Part shown: positions 34,906 to 43,971 of the stretch, piece after piece | How positions within the stretch are numbered: position 1 is the stretch's first letter | Layout of the letters: each line of letters starts with the position of its first letter | Assembly (NCBI GenBank): GCA_026702845.1 | Contig: JADCLS010000006.1 | Span: 186,001 to 250,000 of the forward strand | Direction of reading: 5' to 3' | Length of the DNA: 64,000 nt | Source: Candidatus Heimdallarchaeota archaeon | GTDB taxonomy: Archaea; Asgardarchaeota; Heimdallarchaeia; Heimdallarchaeales; Kariarchaeaceae | Notes under the pieces: model-generated | What the model saw: the letters and a program-made list of their open reading frames with translations, nothing else | What the model was told of the DNA's origin: nothing | The model's database searches: none | Program-made: the position numbers and the translations under genes

Positions 34906-36618
34906 ATGATAGAGAATGCTTTCAAGATTTCAATTTGCCAATTCAATGCAACAGTGGGTGATCTCAAGGGAAATACTGAACGAATCATCACCTACATTAA
35001 GGAGGCTCAACTTGACAATACAGATCTGTTAATATTCCCAGAACTGACATTAACTGGGTATATACCTCAGGATCTACTCTATCATGAGGTATTCTCCAAA
35101 TCAATAAGTTCATACATTAGCAAAATTGTTCTGCAGATTAAGACTGACATGTATGTGATCATTGGAGCACCAATTGCTGCTAATGAACCCCTCAGTAGAT
35201 TTGATCAGAGATACTATAACAGTGCCCTGGTACTCAGCAAAACAGGTATTGTCAAGCAGGTAAACAAAGTTCTTATGCCTAATTATGACATTTTCATGGA
35301 AAAGAGGTATTTTGTACCTGAAATCATCACTGATGCTCCTGAACAGGGGATATTCAATTTCAAGGGATTAAAAATAGGATTGGAATTATGTGAAGATATG
35401 TGGTCACATCTACCCATCTATGAATTGGGAGAGTATACCACGATGGAAACGCAAGTCACAAGGGCTCTAGCCAAGAAAGGAGCAGATCTAGTCATCAATA
35501 TCAGTGCATCACCATTTGTAAAGGATAAATCACTCAATCGCTTGAAAATAATAAAAAATCATGCGGAGATCAATCAAGTTCCATTTATATATGTCAATGA
35601 AGTCGGGGGCGTCGATGAGATAGTGTTTGATGGTAGATCTATGGTATGTAGTGCAGAAGGAGATCTTGTTTTTGCAGCACCCCCTTTTGAGGAGGGATTA
35701 TTTTCATTTTCCACTGACCAATTGCAGGTACGTGGGGTGGAGGATGAATTTATATCAATTTGTAAACTCTCCAAAGAAGAGGAATTTTTTAGGGCCATCA
35801 CCTTAAATCTCAGGGATTATCTAAAGAAAATCAATTTTAACAAGAAGGTATTAATAGCTCTTAGTGGGGGCATCGACAGTGCACTCACAGCCTCTCTATG
35901 TGTAGCAGCACTAGGTGCTGATCGGGTGATCGGTGTGAGTTTACCATCAAAATTCTCCAGTGTACATTCAAAGGACGATGCAAAACTTCTTGCAGATAAT
36001 TTAGGTATTGAATATCACAGTATAAGTATCCAAGACATACATCAGCAGTTCCAAGGAACATTATCTCAGCATATCGATTATCAGGAGAATCTTGCTGATG
36101 AAAATATCCAGTCCAGAATAAGAGGAGTGATCATGATGTACCTATCCAATCTCTGGGGGCACATACTTGTCTCAACGGGAAACAAATCAGAGATTGCCAT
36201 GGGATATTGTACACTTTATGGCGATACTGCAGGTGGTAAAAACCTCATCGGAGACTTATACAAGATGGAGGTGTATGCGTTGGCAAAATATATCAATCAA
36301 TACTATCCTAAAATCGCAATTCCTGTAAACACCATCAATAAGGAACCATCTGCTGAGCTCCGGGAAGATCAGAAAGATAGTGATTCGCTACCTGAATACC
36401 CTGTTCTCGACAGGATACTTGAGATGATGGTTGATTTAAATCTCAGCACTGAGCAGATCATCAAATATGGAGAGAATAAAGAAACTGTTGAGAAAATTGC
36501 CCATCTATTACAAATAAGTGAATTTAAAAGGGCACAATTAGTACAGACTGTGAAATTAACTGCAAATGCGTTTGGAATTGGACGAAGGGTACCTACAGCA
36601 ACTCCATTTAAGTACTAA
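34906..36618 (+). CDS. nadE: glutamine-dependent NAD+ synthetase
   Basis: A 570-aa two-domain enzyme. The N-terminal nitrilase-type glutaminase shows LIFPELTLTGY (~42), the Lys in VNKVLMPNY (~122) and the catalytic Cys in ELCEDMWSH (~160). The C-terminal synthetase has the PP-loop ALSGGIDSALTASL (~318), GNKSEIAMGY and the TPF terminus. It makes NAD+ from deamido-NAD+ with glutamine, the last step of NAD synthesis. Length is normal for the two-domain class. It converges with the acyl-CoA synthetase gene, overlapping by four bases. The 176-base upstream spacer contains repeated AATCAATCA-like words. Confidence 0.95.
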   Translation: MIENAFKISICQFNATVGDLKGNTERIITYIKEAQLDNTDLLIFPELTLTGYIPQDLLYHEVFSKSISSYISKIVLQIKTDMYVIIGAPIAANEPLSRFDQRYYNSALVLSKTGIVKQVNKVLMPNYDIFMEKRYFVPEIITDAPEQGIFNFKGLKIGLELCEDMWSHLPIYELGEYTTMETQVTRALAKKGADLVINISASPFVKDKSLNRLKIIKNHAEINQVPFIYVNEVGGVDEIVFDGRSMVCSAEGDLVFAAPPFEEGLFSFSTDQLQVRGVEDEFISICKLSKEEEFFRAITLNLRDYLKKINFNKKVLIALSGGIDSALTASLCVAALGADRVIGVSLPSKFSSVHSKDDAKLLADNLGIEYHSISIQDIHQQFQGTLSQHIDYQENLADENIQSRIRGVIMMYLSNLWGHILVSTGNKSEIAMGYCTLYGDTAGGKNLIGDLYKMEVYALAKYINQYYPKIAIPVNTINKEPSAELREDQKDSDSLPEYPVLDRILEMMVDLNLSTEQIIKYGENKETVEKIAHLLQISEFKRAQLVQTVKLTANAFGIGRRVPTATPFKY

Positions 36619-38714
36619 AATGATACACGTGCGTCTAATACAATAGGCTCATAACCGGGTTCAAGAACAAGTAATGGGTTAATATCAATTTCCCTTATCT
36701 CTCTATTTTCATACACCATTTGAGATAGTTTAAGGATAGAAAGCTCTAATTTTTTGAGACATACAGGATTATCTCCACGATAACCTAATAGCAAAGGATA
36801 TCCTTTCAATTTACGGATCATCATCCTAACCTTTTCTTTAGATACTGGAACCCTCTCAAAGACTATATCCTCTAGAATCTCAACCAAAACGCCACCTGTT
36901 CCTACCGCAACCATAGGACCAAACTGGGGATCTAAAGACGCACCCAAAGCCATTTCAACACCATCAGAATAGTAATGTTGAACTACAATCTGTCGATCAA
37001 ATTCTCCAAGACCAAGACGATCATAGCTGTCATGGATACGTTGCCATGCCGTAAGTAATTCTCCTTCTGATCGTATATCCACTATCACTCCTCCCTCATC
37101 TGTTTTGTGGTCCACCTTCTGGGTTGCCATCTTTAACACTAAAGGATATTGCATATTTCGAGATGCTTGAATTAACTCCTCTGCAGATAATATAGTAGAT
37201 GATTCAGGAAAGGTGAACCCATATGCCTCAAATAATTGTTTTACCTGTTCCAATTTTAAATTATGTTGTCCTTGCTTTATAGCATCTCTCACAATGTATT
37301 TTACAGTTTCATCCACATCTACTACCGGATGATACTCTGAGATGGGTGTACTCAAATAAGTTTGATATGCGTACATTGCCCGTATCGCCAATGCTGCAGA
37401 CTCTGGAAAAAGGTAAAGGGGAAAACTCAACTCCAGACCTTGCTTTAGGATCTGGTTCCTACCCATGATACAACCAAATATCGGTTTGCTTGATTTTTTC
37501 ATCATTTCATCTATGATCCGGACGATTTCAAGTGCGGCAATCATTAGTGGTGGTACAAAAATAACCAACAACATATCAACCAGTGGATCTTTGAGCAATA
37601 CTTCTATCCCCTTCCTATATTGTTCAGGTCCAGCAGAGGCAATCATATCCACCGGATTAACTACTGATGCTTCCTCAGGGAGGAATGTCTTGAGATCTTT
37701 TTGTGTATTAAGGGAGAGTTCCATTACCTCTAATCCATAGCCAACAAGAGAATCCACAGCCAATGTTCCAGGACCACCAGCATTAGTTAGGATTCCAACT
37801 CGATTACCTTGAGGAAGGGGTAATTTATCAAAAGCAGTTGCACAATCAAAGAGCTCTTCTACTGTTGAAACACGAATAACTCCAGATCCTGATAACGTGG
37901 CAGTCAATACAGTTTCTGTAGTAGCAAGTGCACCGGTGTGAGAAGTTGCAGCTCTGGCTCCTGCTGCGGTTCTTCCACTTTTTACCATAATCACAGGTTT
38001 CTTCCGTGTTGTATTACTGGTGACCTCAAAAAAGTTCCAGGGATCACTGAAAGATTCGAGGTATGCTAAAATCACCTTTGTATTTTCATCATTTCCCAGA
38101 TTTTGAAGCATTATAGTGGCATTGATATCCATTTTATTTCCAAGAGAGATGAATTTAGAGAAACCAATTCCCAGTTCCTTTGCGTAGTCTAGAACAACCA
38201 CGCCCAAAGCACCTGATTGAGAGATGAACCCAATTCTTCCCTTGAGAGGAGTTCCGGGAGCAAAAGTTGCATTTACAAATGGAGAATGTGCATGGAGTAT
38301 TCCCATGCAATTTGGCCCAACAACCCGGATCCCTGCAGTTTTTGCAATCGTATGAAGTTGATTTTCTAGTAATTCTCCCTTGTTACCTATTTCCTTGAAG
38401 CCAGCTGAGATCACAATGATTCCCTTTACTCCAAGATCAGCAGCATCTTGCATGACACCCTTTACGTAAGGAGCAGGTACTGTTATGACTACAAGTTCGA
38501 CTTTTTCAGGCAGAGCCCGTAGATCTGGATAGCATTTGATGGAGTTAACAAATTTTGCCTTGGGATTAACAGGATAAACAGTACCTTCAAACCCATAATC
38601 AATGATATTTTTCAAAATGGCTCGACCAATGGAAGATTCTTTTCTTGAAACTCCAACCACAGCAATACTTTGGGGAGAAAATATCGAGGATAAAGGATCA
38701 AAACCATTGGACAT
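36615..38714 (-). CDS. ADP-forming acyl-CoA (acetyl-CoA) synthetase, fused alpha-beta
   Basis: A 699-aa enzyme that turns acyl-CoA, ADP and phosphate into acid, CoA and ATP. The N-terminal CoA-binding domain starts SIAVVGVSRKESSIGRAI (~16). The CoA-ligase domain has GPNCMGILH (~121) and the phospho-histidine loop ATSHTGALA (~257). A C-terminal ATP-grasp beta part covers ~480-699 (GGVIVDIRSEGEL, VGTGGVLVEILEDI, REIDINPLLV). In archaea this is the energy-conserving last step of sugar and amino-acid fermentation, which fits the amino-acid oxidation cluster nearby. The alpha and beta parts are in one chain. Confidence 0.93.
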   Translation of the reverse strand: MSNGFDPLSSIFSPQSIAVVGVSRKESSIGRAILKNIIDYGFEGTVYPVNPKAKFVNSIKCYPDLRALPEKVELVVITVPAPYVKGVMQDAADLGVKGIIVISAGFKEIGNKGELLENQLHTIAKTAGIRVVGPNCMGILHAHSPFVNATFAPGTPLKGRIGFISQSGALGVVVLDYAKELGIGFSKFISLGNKMDINATIMLQNLGNDENTKVILAYLESFSDPWNFFEVTSNTTRKKPVIMVKSGRTAAGARAATSHTGALATTETVLTATLSGSGVIRVSTVEELFDCATAFDKLPLPQGNRVGILTNAGGPGTLAVDSLVGYGLEVMELSLNTQKDLKTFLPEEASVVNPVDMIASAGPEQYRKGIEVLLKDPLVDMLLVIFVPPLMIAALEIVRIIDEMMKKSSKPIFGCIMGRNQILKQGLELSFPLYLFPESAALAIRAMYAYQTYLSTPISEYHPVVDVDETVKYIVRDAIKQGQHNLKLEQVKQLFEAYGFTFPESSTILSAEELIQASRNMQYPLVLKMATQKVDHKTDEGGVIVDIRSEGELLTAWQRIHDSYDRLGLGEFDRQIVVQHYYSDGVEMALGASLDPQFGPMVAVGTGGVLVEILEDIVFERVPVSKEKVRMMIRKLKGYPLLLGYRGDNPVCLKKLELSILKLSQMVYENREIREIDINPLLVLEPGYEPIVLDARVSF

Positions 38715-38789
38715 AGCATAAGATTGCAGATATTCTATATATGAGTAATTGTGAATAGATTAATTTCTGCTCAATTTTGACAAGGTATC

Positions 38790-39356
38790 CTAAAAATCTG
38801 TGTATACTATGGAACTGAACTTATACATCTTAGTATCAGATTGATCAAACACAGTCTCTGGTAACATTGCTTTCCGACACATATGCTTTAGGTATGTATC
38901 CACATCCCAATCTTGTTCCACTGGTACTTTTGGAAGGAGTAAACCAGATTGATGATGTGCTTCAAGAATCAATCCATCTTGTCCAATTACAATCTGTGTT
39001 TCAAGTTCTTCTCTAGACGAAAAGATGATTTCAGTAATTGGACTTAATATCTCAACACTGGTCAGAAGGGTTGATAGTTCTTCAGGCTTCACCCTTGGAA
39101 ATCTTGGATCACCAACTGCAGCACTTTTTGCGGAGTGTGCGATGGCTTTTCCCAGGGGATATACGGGTCTTGGAACGCCTATACACCCTCTGAGCTTTTT
39201 TGACTCTACTGGGCCTGTATACAGCGTGGTAAAGGCACCTTGTTTTTTTCTAAAATCAACATACTTCCCTTCTTCAAGATTTGGTTGCCATATTACATTA
39301 TTGATGACAATTTCTTCTATCGCTTTAAGGGCTATTTCAAGCACAATAGATTTCAT
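38790..39356 (-). CDS. AMMECR1-domain protein
   Basis: A 188-aa protein with the AMMECR1 fold. The hallmark KKLRGCIGVPRPVYPLGKAI lies at residues ~54-73, followed by ALHSA/AHSAKSAAVGDPRFPRV and a VEILSPITEI strand. Length is typical of the archaeal single-domain form. The function of this widespread family is still unsettled; in archaea it often neighbours radical SAM or MEMO genes, neither of which is seen here. It is on the same strand as the acyl-CoA synthetase gene, 75 bases upstream of it. Confidence 0.92.
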   Translation of the reverse strand: MKSIVLEIALKAIEEIVINNVIWQPNLEEGKYVDFRKKQGAFTTLYTGPVESKKLRGCIGVPRPVYPLGKAIAHSAKSAAVGDPRFPRVKPEELSTLLTSVEILSPITEIIFSSREELETQIVIGQDGLILEAHHQSGLLLPKVPVEQDWDVDTYLKHMCRKAMLPETVFDQSDTKMYKFSSIVYTDF

Positions 39357-39869
39357 TGATTAAAGTATTTAAGTCCTAGAATTTTACCTTTATTAGCTTT
39401 AACTCATAAATTGTCTAAAACAGAAAATATAATTACCAATCTTGGAAAATATTCTAGCGCTAAATGATTCAACTATATTACAACACGATTTTTTTCAAAA
39501 TTCTAGAAAGAAGGAGAAATTTTTTGCACATTTTTAGTTATATTATTTTCAAATACGAGACCAATTCTACGATTATTATAGCAACTAGCCCGATATTTTG
39601 TCTAGAGAGATGCTAGGACAGAACGCGCCGGATGCACGAAGCTAAGATAACTTTTAATATCAGAACAAAAATCATTATTTTACCATGTAGAGAATGGTTA
39701 CCTCAACATGGGATTATCCAGACAATCAACTGTATTTGGTGGTTCGATACTGTTACATGATCTGGTCTTATTGCACCATCCATCGGCTGGAAAAAAATAG
39801 ATGGAATGGTTAAACCTAACGCAATGAAAGGTATAGCTGGGGCTATCGTCATTGGAGGTTGCGGGTTAC
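39357..39869. other. long spacer with possible frameshifted small ORF
   Basis: The first 180 bases are AT-rich and featureless. A more GC-rich patch (39590-39645) holds a weak hairpin (TTGTCTAG ... CTAGGACA). A TATA-like CTTTTAATAT (39651-39660) is followed by an ATG at 39708. From it a reading frame with hydrophobic runs (STVFGGSILLHDLVLL) stops after a run of seven A's (39791-39797). One base added there would let it continue in a coding-like frame (VKPNAMKGIAGAIVIGG) to 39931, overlapping the next gene. Confidence 0.4.
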
Positions 39870-40703
39870 ATGAGCATAAGAGAGAGAGATGGTATAAACA
39901 GTGGTACAACTATTGTAAATCAATACAATAGCGGATCTATCGTTGGAGATAGACAAGAAATCGAACATAGACGATATAATACGCAATCCATAAATGGATT
40001 TGCCAAAATTCTTAATTCAGAGGGACTTGGTGCGGTTCTACATTATCAGAGATCTACCGACATTCCTTCACGGGTTGTTGTAAATCAGGATGAGGTCACC
40101 TCAATTTCCCTCCGAGATGTGAAACAGAGCCTTCTCAAGGTTAGTCCCATTAATCAGGTTAACATTCAGAAATTTGGCAGTGATCCCGTCAAAACTAAAT
40201 ATCTCAGTGAATTGTTCAATTATCAGTTCAATCATCATGAAGAACTTGACAAGCAGGTCAGCAGATATAATGATGCCAGAAGAGTCGATATTCTATCGGA
40301 ATTCAGCTACAAGAAGATGAAGAATCCATTTGCCATGCTAACAATTCTAAAATATTTGACTGTCACGACTGGTAAACAGGTGAGTCTTGGGCTGAAGTTC
40401 GAACCAAGCAGGGGTAAGGCACTTTATGTACCCTTCATGATTGAGTATGGTAATGGTAGGGCAGATGGCATCTTCTTTATTGATCAGAAAAGACCCTTGG
40501 CGGTTAAAGATATAATGGGTATTGAAAAAGTAGTCAAGAAGACCAATCTTAATGGAGCGAAAATCATAGCCAATCAAATTGGTCTACCTGCTAAAAAATT
40601 CATCAATAGACTAAATGAAGAGCTTGGAGAAGAAGACGCCTTTGAGATGATTCAATACGATTCGATGTTGAAAGAGATCGGAATTAATGGAATGGCTTCT
40701 TAA
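39870..40703 (+). CDS. unknown protein, possibly PD-(D/E)XK nuclease-like
   Basis: A 277-aa protein. The C-terminal third resembles the core of Mrr/RecB-type nuclease folds. GRADGIFFIDQKRPLAVKDI carries an Asp then D-Q-K nine or so residues later, as in the PD-(D/E)XK pattern. It is followed by a helix (GIEKVVKKTN), GAKIIANQIGLPAKKFINRL and a final helix. This is a pattern judgement; the motif may be chance. The N-terminal 90 residues are polar (INSGTTIVNQYNSG). A GGAGGTT site before the ATG at 39870 decides the start over a TTG six codons upstream. A HTH gene follows 62 bases downstream. Confidence 0.5.
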   Translation: MSIRERDGINSGTTIVNQYNSGSIVGDRQEIEHRRYNTQSINGFAKILNSEGLGAVLHYQRSTDIPSRVVVNQDEVTSISLRDVKQSLLKVSPINQVNIQKFGSDPVKTKYLSELFNYQFNHHEELDKQVSRYNDARRVDILSEFSYKKMKNPFAMLTILKYLTVTTGKQVSLGLKFEPSRGKALYVPFMIEYGNGRADGIFFIDQKRPLAVKDIMGIEKVVKKTNLNGAKIIANQIGLPAKKFINRLNEELGEEDAFEMIQYDSMLKEIGINGMAS

Positions 40704-40735
40704 ATCAACGACAATCTCAATCAATGACTAGTACT

Positions 40736-40744
40736 TTTTAATAG
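40736..40744 (+). promoter_or_regulatory. TATA box for the winged-helix gene
   Basis: TTTTTAATA lies about 25 bases before the ATG at 40766, consistent with a leaderless message. Confidence 0.45.
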
Positions 40745-40765
40745 TTATCACGTAGTTTATATCAG

Positions 40766-41194
40766 ATGAGAAAGACCTCCATCTCACAACGCTGGGAACC
40801 TGATTTCGCAGAAAAAACCAAAGAGTATGCCAGGAAGGCAGGAGTTTCGATTACTCAATTTACGATAGATGCTTTAGACCTCCTTGGTCATTTACTAGAG
40901 ATACCAGGATTTATTGAGCTAACGAGCACTCAGAGGAAGGAGTTAATTATGTCCTCTATTATAAAACCCGAAATCAATAAATCAGAGCTTGGATCGATAC
41001 AAACTAAACTTGAGCAAGTAGAAAACTATCTCATTGATCATGCAGGAGAGGAGTTCTCAACCATTGAACTATCAGATATACTCAAGATAAAACAGAGTAC
41101 TGTTCGTACTTATGTACAAAAACTAGGAACACAAAGTAATTTTGTGGTGATAGAAGGTAGGCCAAACAAAATAAAATACTCAATCCCTAGATAA
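40766..41194 (+). CDS. small DNA-binding protein (winged HTH)
   Basis: A 142-aa protein. The N-terminal part (PDFAEKTKEYARKAGVSITQ) has the look of a ribbon-helix-helix unit. The C-terminal part (EEFSTIELSDILKIKQSTVR, then TYVQKLG and a strand pair ending KYSIPR) is a winged helix-turn-helix that would read DNA. It converges with and overlaps the TPR gene by 15 bases. It probably acts as a local transcription regulator of unknown targets. Confidence 0.65.
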   Translation: MRKTSISQRWEPDFAEKTKEYARKAGVSITQFTIDALDLLGHLLEIPGFIELTSTQRKELIMSSIIKPEINKSELGSIQTKLEQVENYLIDHAGEEFSTIELSDILKIKQSTVRTYVQKLGTQSNFVVIEGRPNKIKYSIPR

Positions 41195-43108
41195 TTCAGC
41201 CATTGCTTCATGAAATCGTTTGTTTATCATAGGTTTCATATCACTGAAATCAATACTATATCCATCCCACCCATCTTTCAATCCAGGATACTTTATACCA
41301 ATCTGCATAAGAACATCTTTTAGAGCTCTTCTTAGGATAATATCATCTCTGTCTATCAGAAGGGCACCGATACAACTATCAGATTTCTCAATCATTATTG
41401 AAGTCGACCCCGCATCTACCATTCTTAATGGATTAGATGTGCTGATCACTTCTGAGAGAATCGCCATAATCGCAGATAGAGCACCACTGAATAAATCATC
41501 ATTTGCCCCTAGTGCTGTTTCCCAATTATCTTTTCCTACTTCCCCTCCTTGAATTAATCGACCATCAGTAGCAATAATCATAATAATTGGATTGGGTAGC
41601 GGTAATTTCGCTGATACTTTGGTTAACAGGAATTTTAACAATTCATCCTCTTGAATCTTTGGCATAGCTGCAGTACTAAATAGATTATAATTCTCTCTTA
41701 TTTGATTAATTGTCTGCTGAGAGTATTCATCATATGTCTGCATAAGAACCTCCTCACACATATCAATAATTTGAGGGAAGTGGACATCTAAGTCCTCCTT
41801 ACGTAATTTTCTATTAGTATACATTGTTCCCTTGAGAAGATGCTTGAGGCTTTTCCAGGCATAATGCTGTGAATCTTGAATATCGCCCTCAATTCTTAGC
41901 ACCATTGATGTTGAAGCAAGCATTTTAGCCCAAGATAATTCACTAAGACCTGCTTGATGCATGTAATTCACTGCCAAATCAGGCTCATTGTTTGATTGTG
42001 CAATTGAAGAAGCTGTGACATATTCACGAATGGCATTATCTACCTCAAATTTCTTATTATGCATTTTTGCGATGTAAGCATGTGCTTCTGCGATATGAAT
42101 GGAATTAGGACCTTCCATTTCAGCTATCATGGTTGCCATGAGATAGTAATCCTCTGCAGATTGAGAATCATCCATTTTATTGTAGGCATACCCATGCATA
42201 CAGTAATACACCTCTCGATCAAAAGGTGATGCCACCTCAAGGCTTCCATCATCAATTGTGATAAGTGTATTAATGATCTCAGATGGATCTGTATCTGGTA
42301 GATTTTTTAGAATATCTGCAATCTGGATTCGACAAGCTATCTCCAATGCTAACCGTTCAAATTTTTGTGCATATTCGGCGATTTTGAGAAAAGTATCCTT
42401 AGCAAACTGAAAATTGGCTACAGATTTATATTTCATAGCCATCACATGTGCAACATCCAATGTAATATCAGGATCATCATCATCCTTGATTTTACTTAGC
42501 ATATTCATAACCGCATCAAAAACTGGTTTGGAATGAAGATAGTTCTTATTTGGGTTATCCTCTGAGGTTAAAGTACTGATAATTATTGCCAATAATTCCT
42601 TGGAAGCACTTGATGAATCTTTAGTTTCCAAATGAATTAATGCTTCTTGAGGAGTGAATTGCTCAAAAGAAATTTCTTCTAATGGTTGGCTCTTTTGTCG
42701 TTCAAGAGCTTCAAAGATCTCTGAATGAAATTTCTTTGCTGTATAAATCCCTGCACGTGATGCTACAGTTATCACCGTTTGAATCAATGCATCATTGAAT
42801 GTATATTCCTTTTTTCTTAACAGCATTGCAAAGAGAAGGGTTCTATCTAATAAATGATGTTCAGTTACTACTAGATCCTCATTATCACCTATAGCAAAAA
42901 CTTTGTTATATTCAAAATTTGGTGATTGCATTAATCTTCTGATACGAAGGTACAAAGCACGAAATTGTCCTTCGGTATAAGATGATCCTGATGCACCGAT
43001 GGTTAATTGGGCACCATCAAACTGTTTTCCCCATAATACACTAGTTGATGTTTTTTCTCCGATTAGAACAATGGAATTCTTTGCTAAACCATCTATATCC
43101 AAACTCAA
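41180..43108 (-). CDS. TPR-repeat protein with C-terminal longin/roadblock-like domain
   Basis: A 642-aa soluble protein. Residues ~1-140 are an alpha/beta region. Residues ~200-430 are helical repeats of TPR type (AFAKDTFLKIAEYAQ; AEDYYLMATMIAEMEGP; AEAHAYIAKMHNKKFEVDNAIREY). Residues ~500-620 (IIMIIATDGRLIQGGEVG, FSGALSAIMAILSEVI, STSIMIEKSDSCIGALLIDR, LRRALKDVLMQIG) repeat the plan of the C-terminal domain in the membrane protein at 12946, which I read as longin/roadblock-like. It is probably a scaffold or regulator working with small GTPases. It is divergent from the secreted protein gene at 43218. Confidence 0.65.
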   Translation of the reverse strand: MSLDIDGLAKNSIVLIGEKTSTSVLWGKQFDGAQLTIGASGSSYTEGQFRALYLRIRRLMQSPNFEYNKVFAIGDNEDLVVTEHHLLDRTLLFAMLLRKKEYTFNDALIQTVITVASRAGIYTAKKFHSEIFEALERQKSQPLEEISFEQFTPQEALIHLETKDSSSASKELLAIIISTLTSEDNPNKNYLHSKPVFDAVMNMLSKIKDDDDPDITLDVAHVMAMKYKSVANFQFAKDTFLKIAEYAQKFERLALEIACRIQIADILKNLPDTDPSEIINTLITIDDGSLEVASPFDREVYYCMHGYAYNKMDDSQSAEDYYLMATMIAEMEGPNSIHIAEAHAYIAKMHNKKFEVDNAIREYVTASSIAQSNNEPDLAVNYMHQAGLSELSWAKMLASTSMVLRIEGDIQDSQHYAWKSLKHLLKGTMYTNRKLRKEDLDVHFPQIIDMCEEVLMQTYDEYSQQTINQIRENYNLFSTAAMPKIQEDELLKFLLTKVSAKLPLPNPIIMIIATDGRLIQGGEVGKDNWETALGANDDLFSGALSAIMAILSEVISTSNPLRMVDAGSTSIMIEKSDSCIGALLIDRDDIILRRALKDVLMQIGIKYPGLKDGWDGYSIDFSDMKPMINKRFHEAMAELSRD

Positions 43109-43217
43109 AGGGCTTCATTCAATTATTATTTTAAATCAATTTAAATTATTTCACTAATGATGGGTTAAAAATATGGTTTGAAGTGGATATTTATAAAATA
43201 TAAGAGATACTTCAAAT

Positions 43218-43961
43218 TTGATGATGAGAAAGGTATTCATACTCCTAATCATTTTGGTTCTTTCTAGCATCCAGATACCATTGATGGTCACCGCAGCTCT
43301 ACCAGATATAGATGGAAAATTGGATCCGATATGGGATGAAGCAAAACAATATGATATTGAAATGACAAATGGACAGATCCTTGATTTGCGAATAATATAT
43401 ACCGAAACAGACATCTATTTTCTTGCCATTCTTGATCATAGTTCTTCAGAAGACGAGATTATTCGTAATACAGAGGGTAGACATGATTACTTTGGCATTG
43501 AATTCGATCTCAATAATGATGGGGTTATCATGGGTACTCCAGATAGTCCTGATGATATGATAATCATCGATTACGAGAGACCTGGATTATCTGACATGTA
43601 TAGTCATAGTTATACTGCATATGATGACAATAGCACAGGTGGAGAAAATAATGGTGATGGAGCAAGTGGCGAATTAAACGGAAAATTGATCTGGGAATTC
43701 AGGAAACCATTGAATTCAGGAGATACTGCGGGATACGATATAAGTTTACAGGAAGGTGATGAATATTATATTATGTTAGCATTCTGGGATGATAAATATC
43801 CACATAACTCTGCAACATATACTAATACATTCAAAGATAATAATCAATTTATTCGATTTTTTGTAGGGGATCTGGATCCAGCTCTTATTCCAGAATTTGC
43901 GGTTTCAATATTTGTTATAACTTCAATTGCTCTTGCATTAATAATTACTCGAAAGAAATAG
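43218..43961 (+). CDS. secreted, membrane-anchored CBM9/DOMON-like protein
   Basis: A 247-aa extracellular protein. It has a signal peptide (1-~27), then the sequence IDGKLDPIWDEAKQYDIEM that opens CBM9-like and ethylbenzene-dehydrogenase-type heme/sugar-binding domains. Strands follow (LRIIYTETDIYFLAILD, YFGIEFDLNNDG, IMLAFWDDKYPHNSATY). The C-terminus is PEFAVSIFVITSIALALIIT followed by RKK. PEF before the anchor recalls the PEF-CTERM signal cut by archaeosortase in other archaea. Ligand is unknown: sugar or heme. Confidence 0.7.
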   Translation: MMMRKVFILLIILVLSSIQIPLMVTAALPDIDGKLDPIWDEAKQYDIEMTNGQILDLRIIYTETDIYFLAILDHSSSEDEIIRNTEGRHDYFGIEFDLNNDGVIMGTPDSPDDMIIIDYERPGLSDMYSHSYTAYDDNSTGGENNGDGASGELNGKLIWEFRKPLNSGDTAGYDISLQEGDEYYIMLAFWDDKYPHNSATYTNTFKDNNQFIRFFVGDLDPALIPEFAVSIFVITSIALALIITRKK

Positions 43962-43971
43962 AATTAGACAG

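Noticed and set aside
39735..39755. GGTTCGATAC, like a tRNA T-loop
   Set aside because: The flanking five bases do not pair and no acceptor stem or anticodon arm surrounds it.
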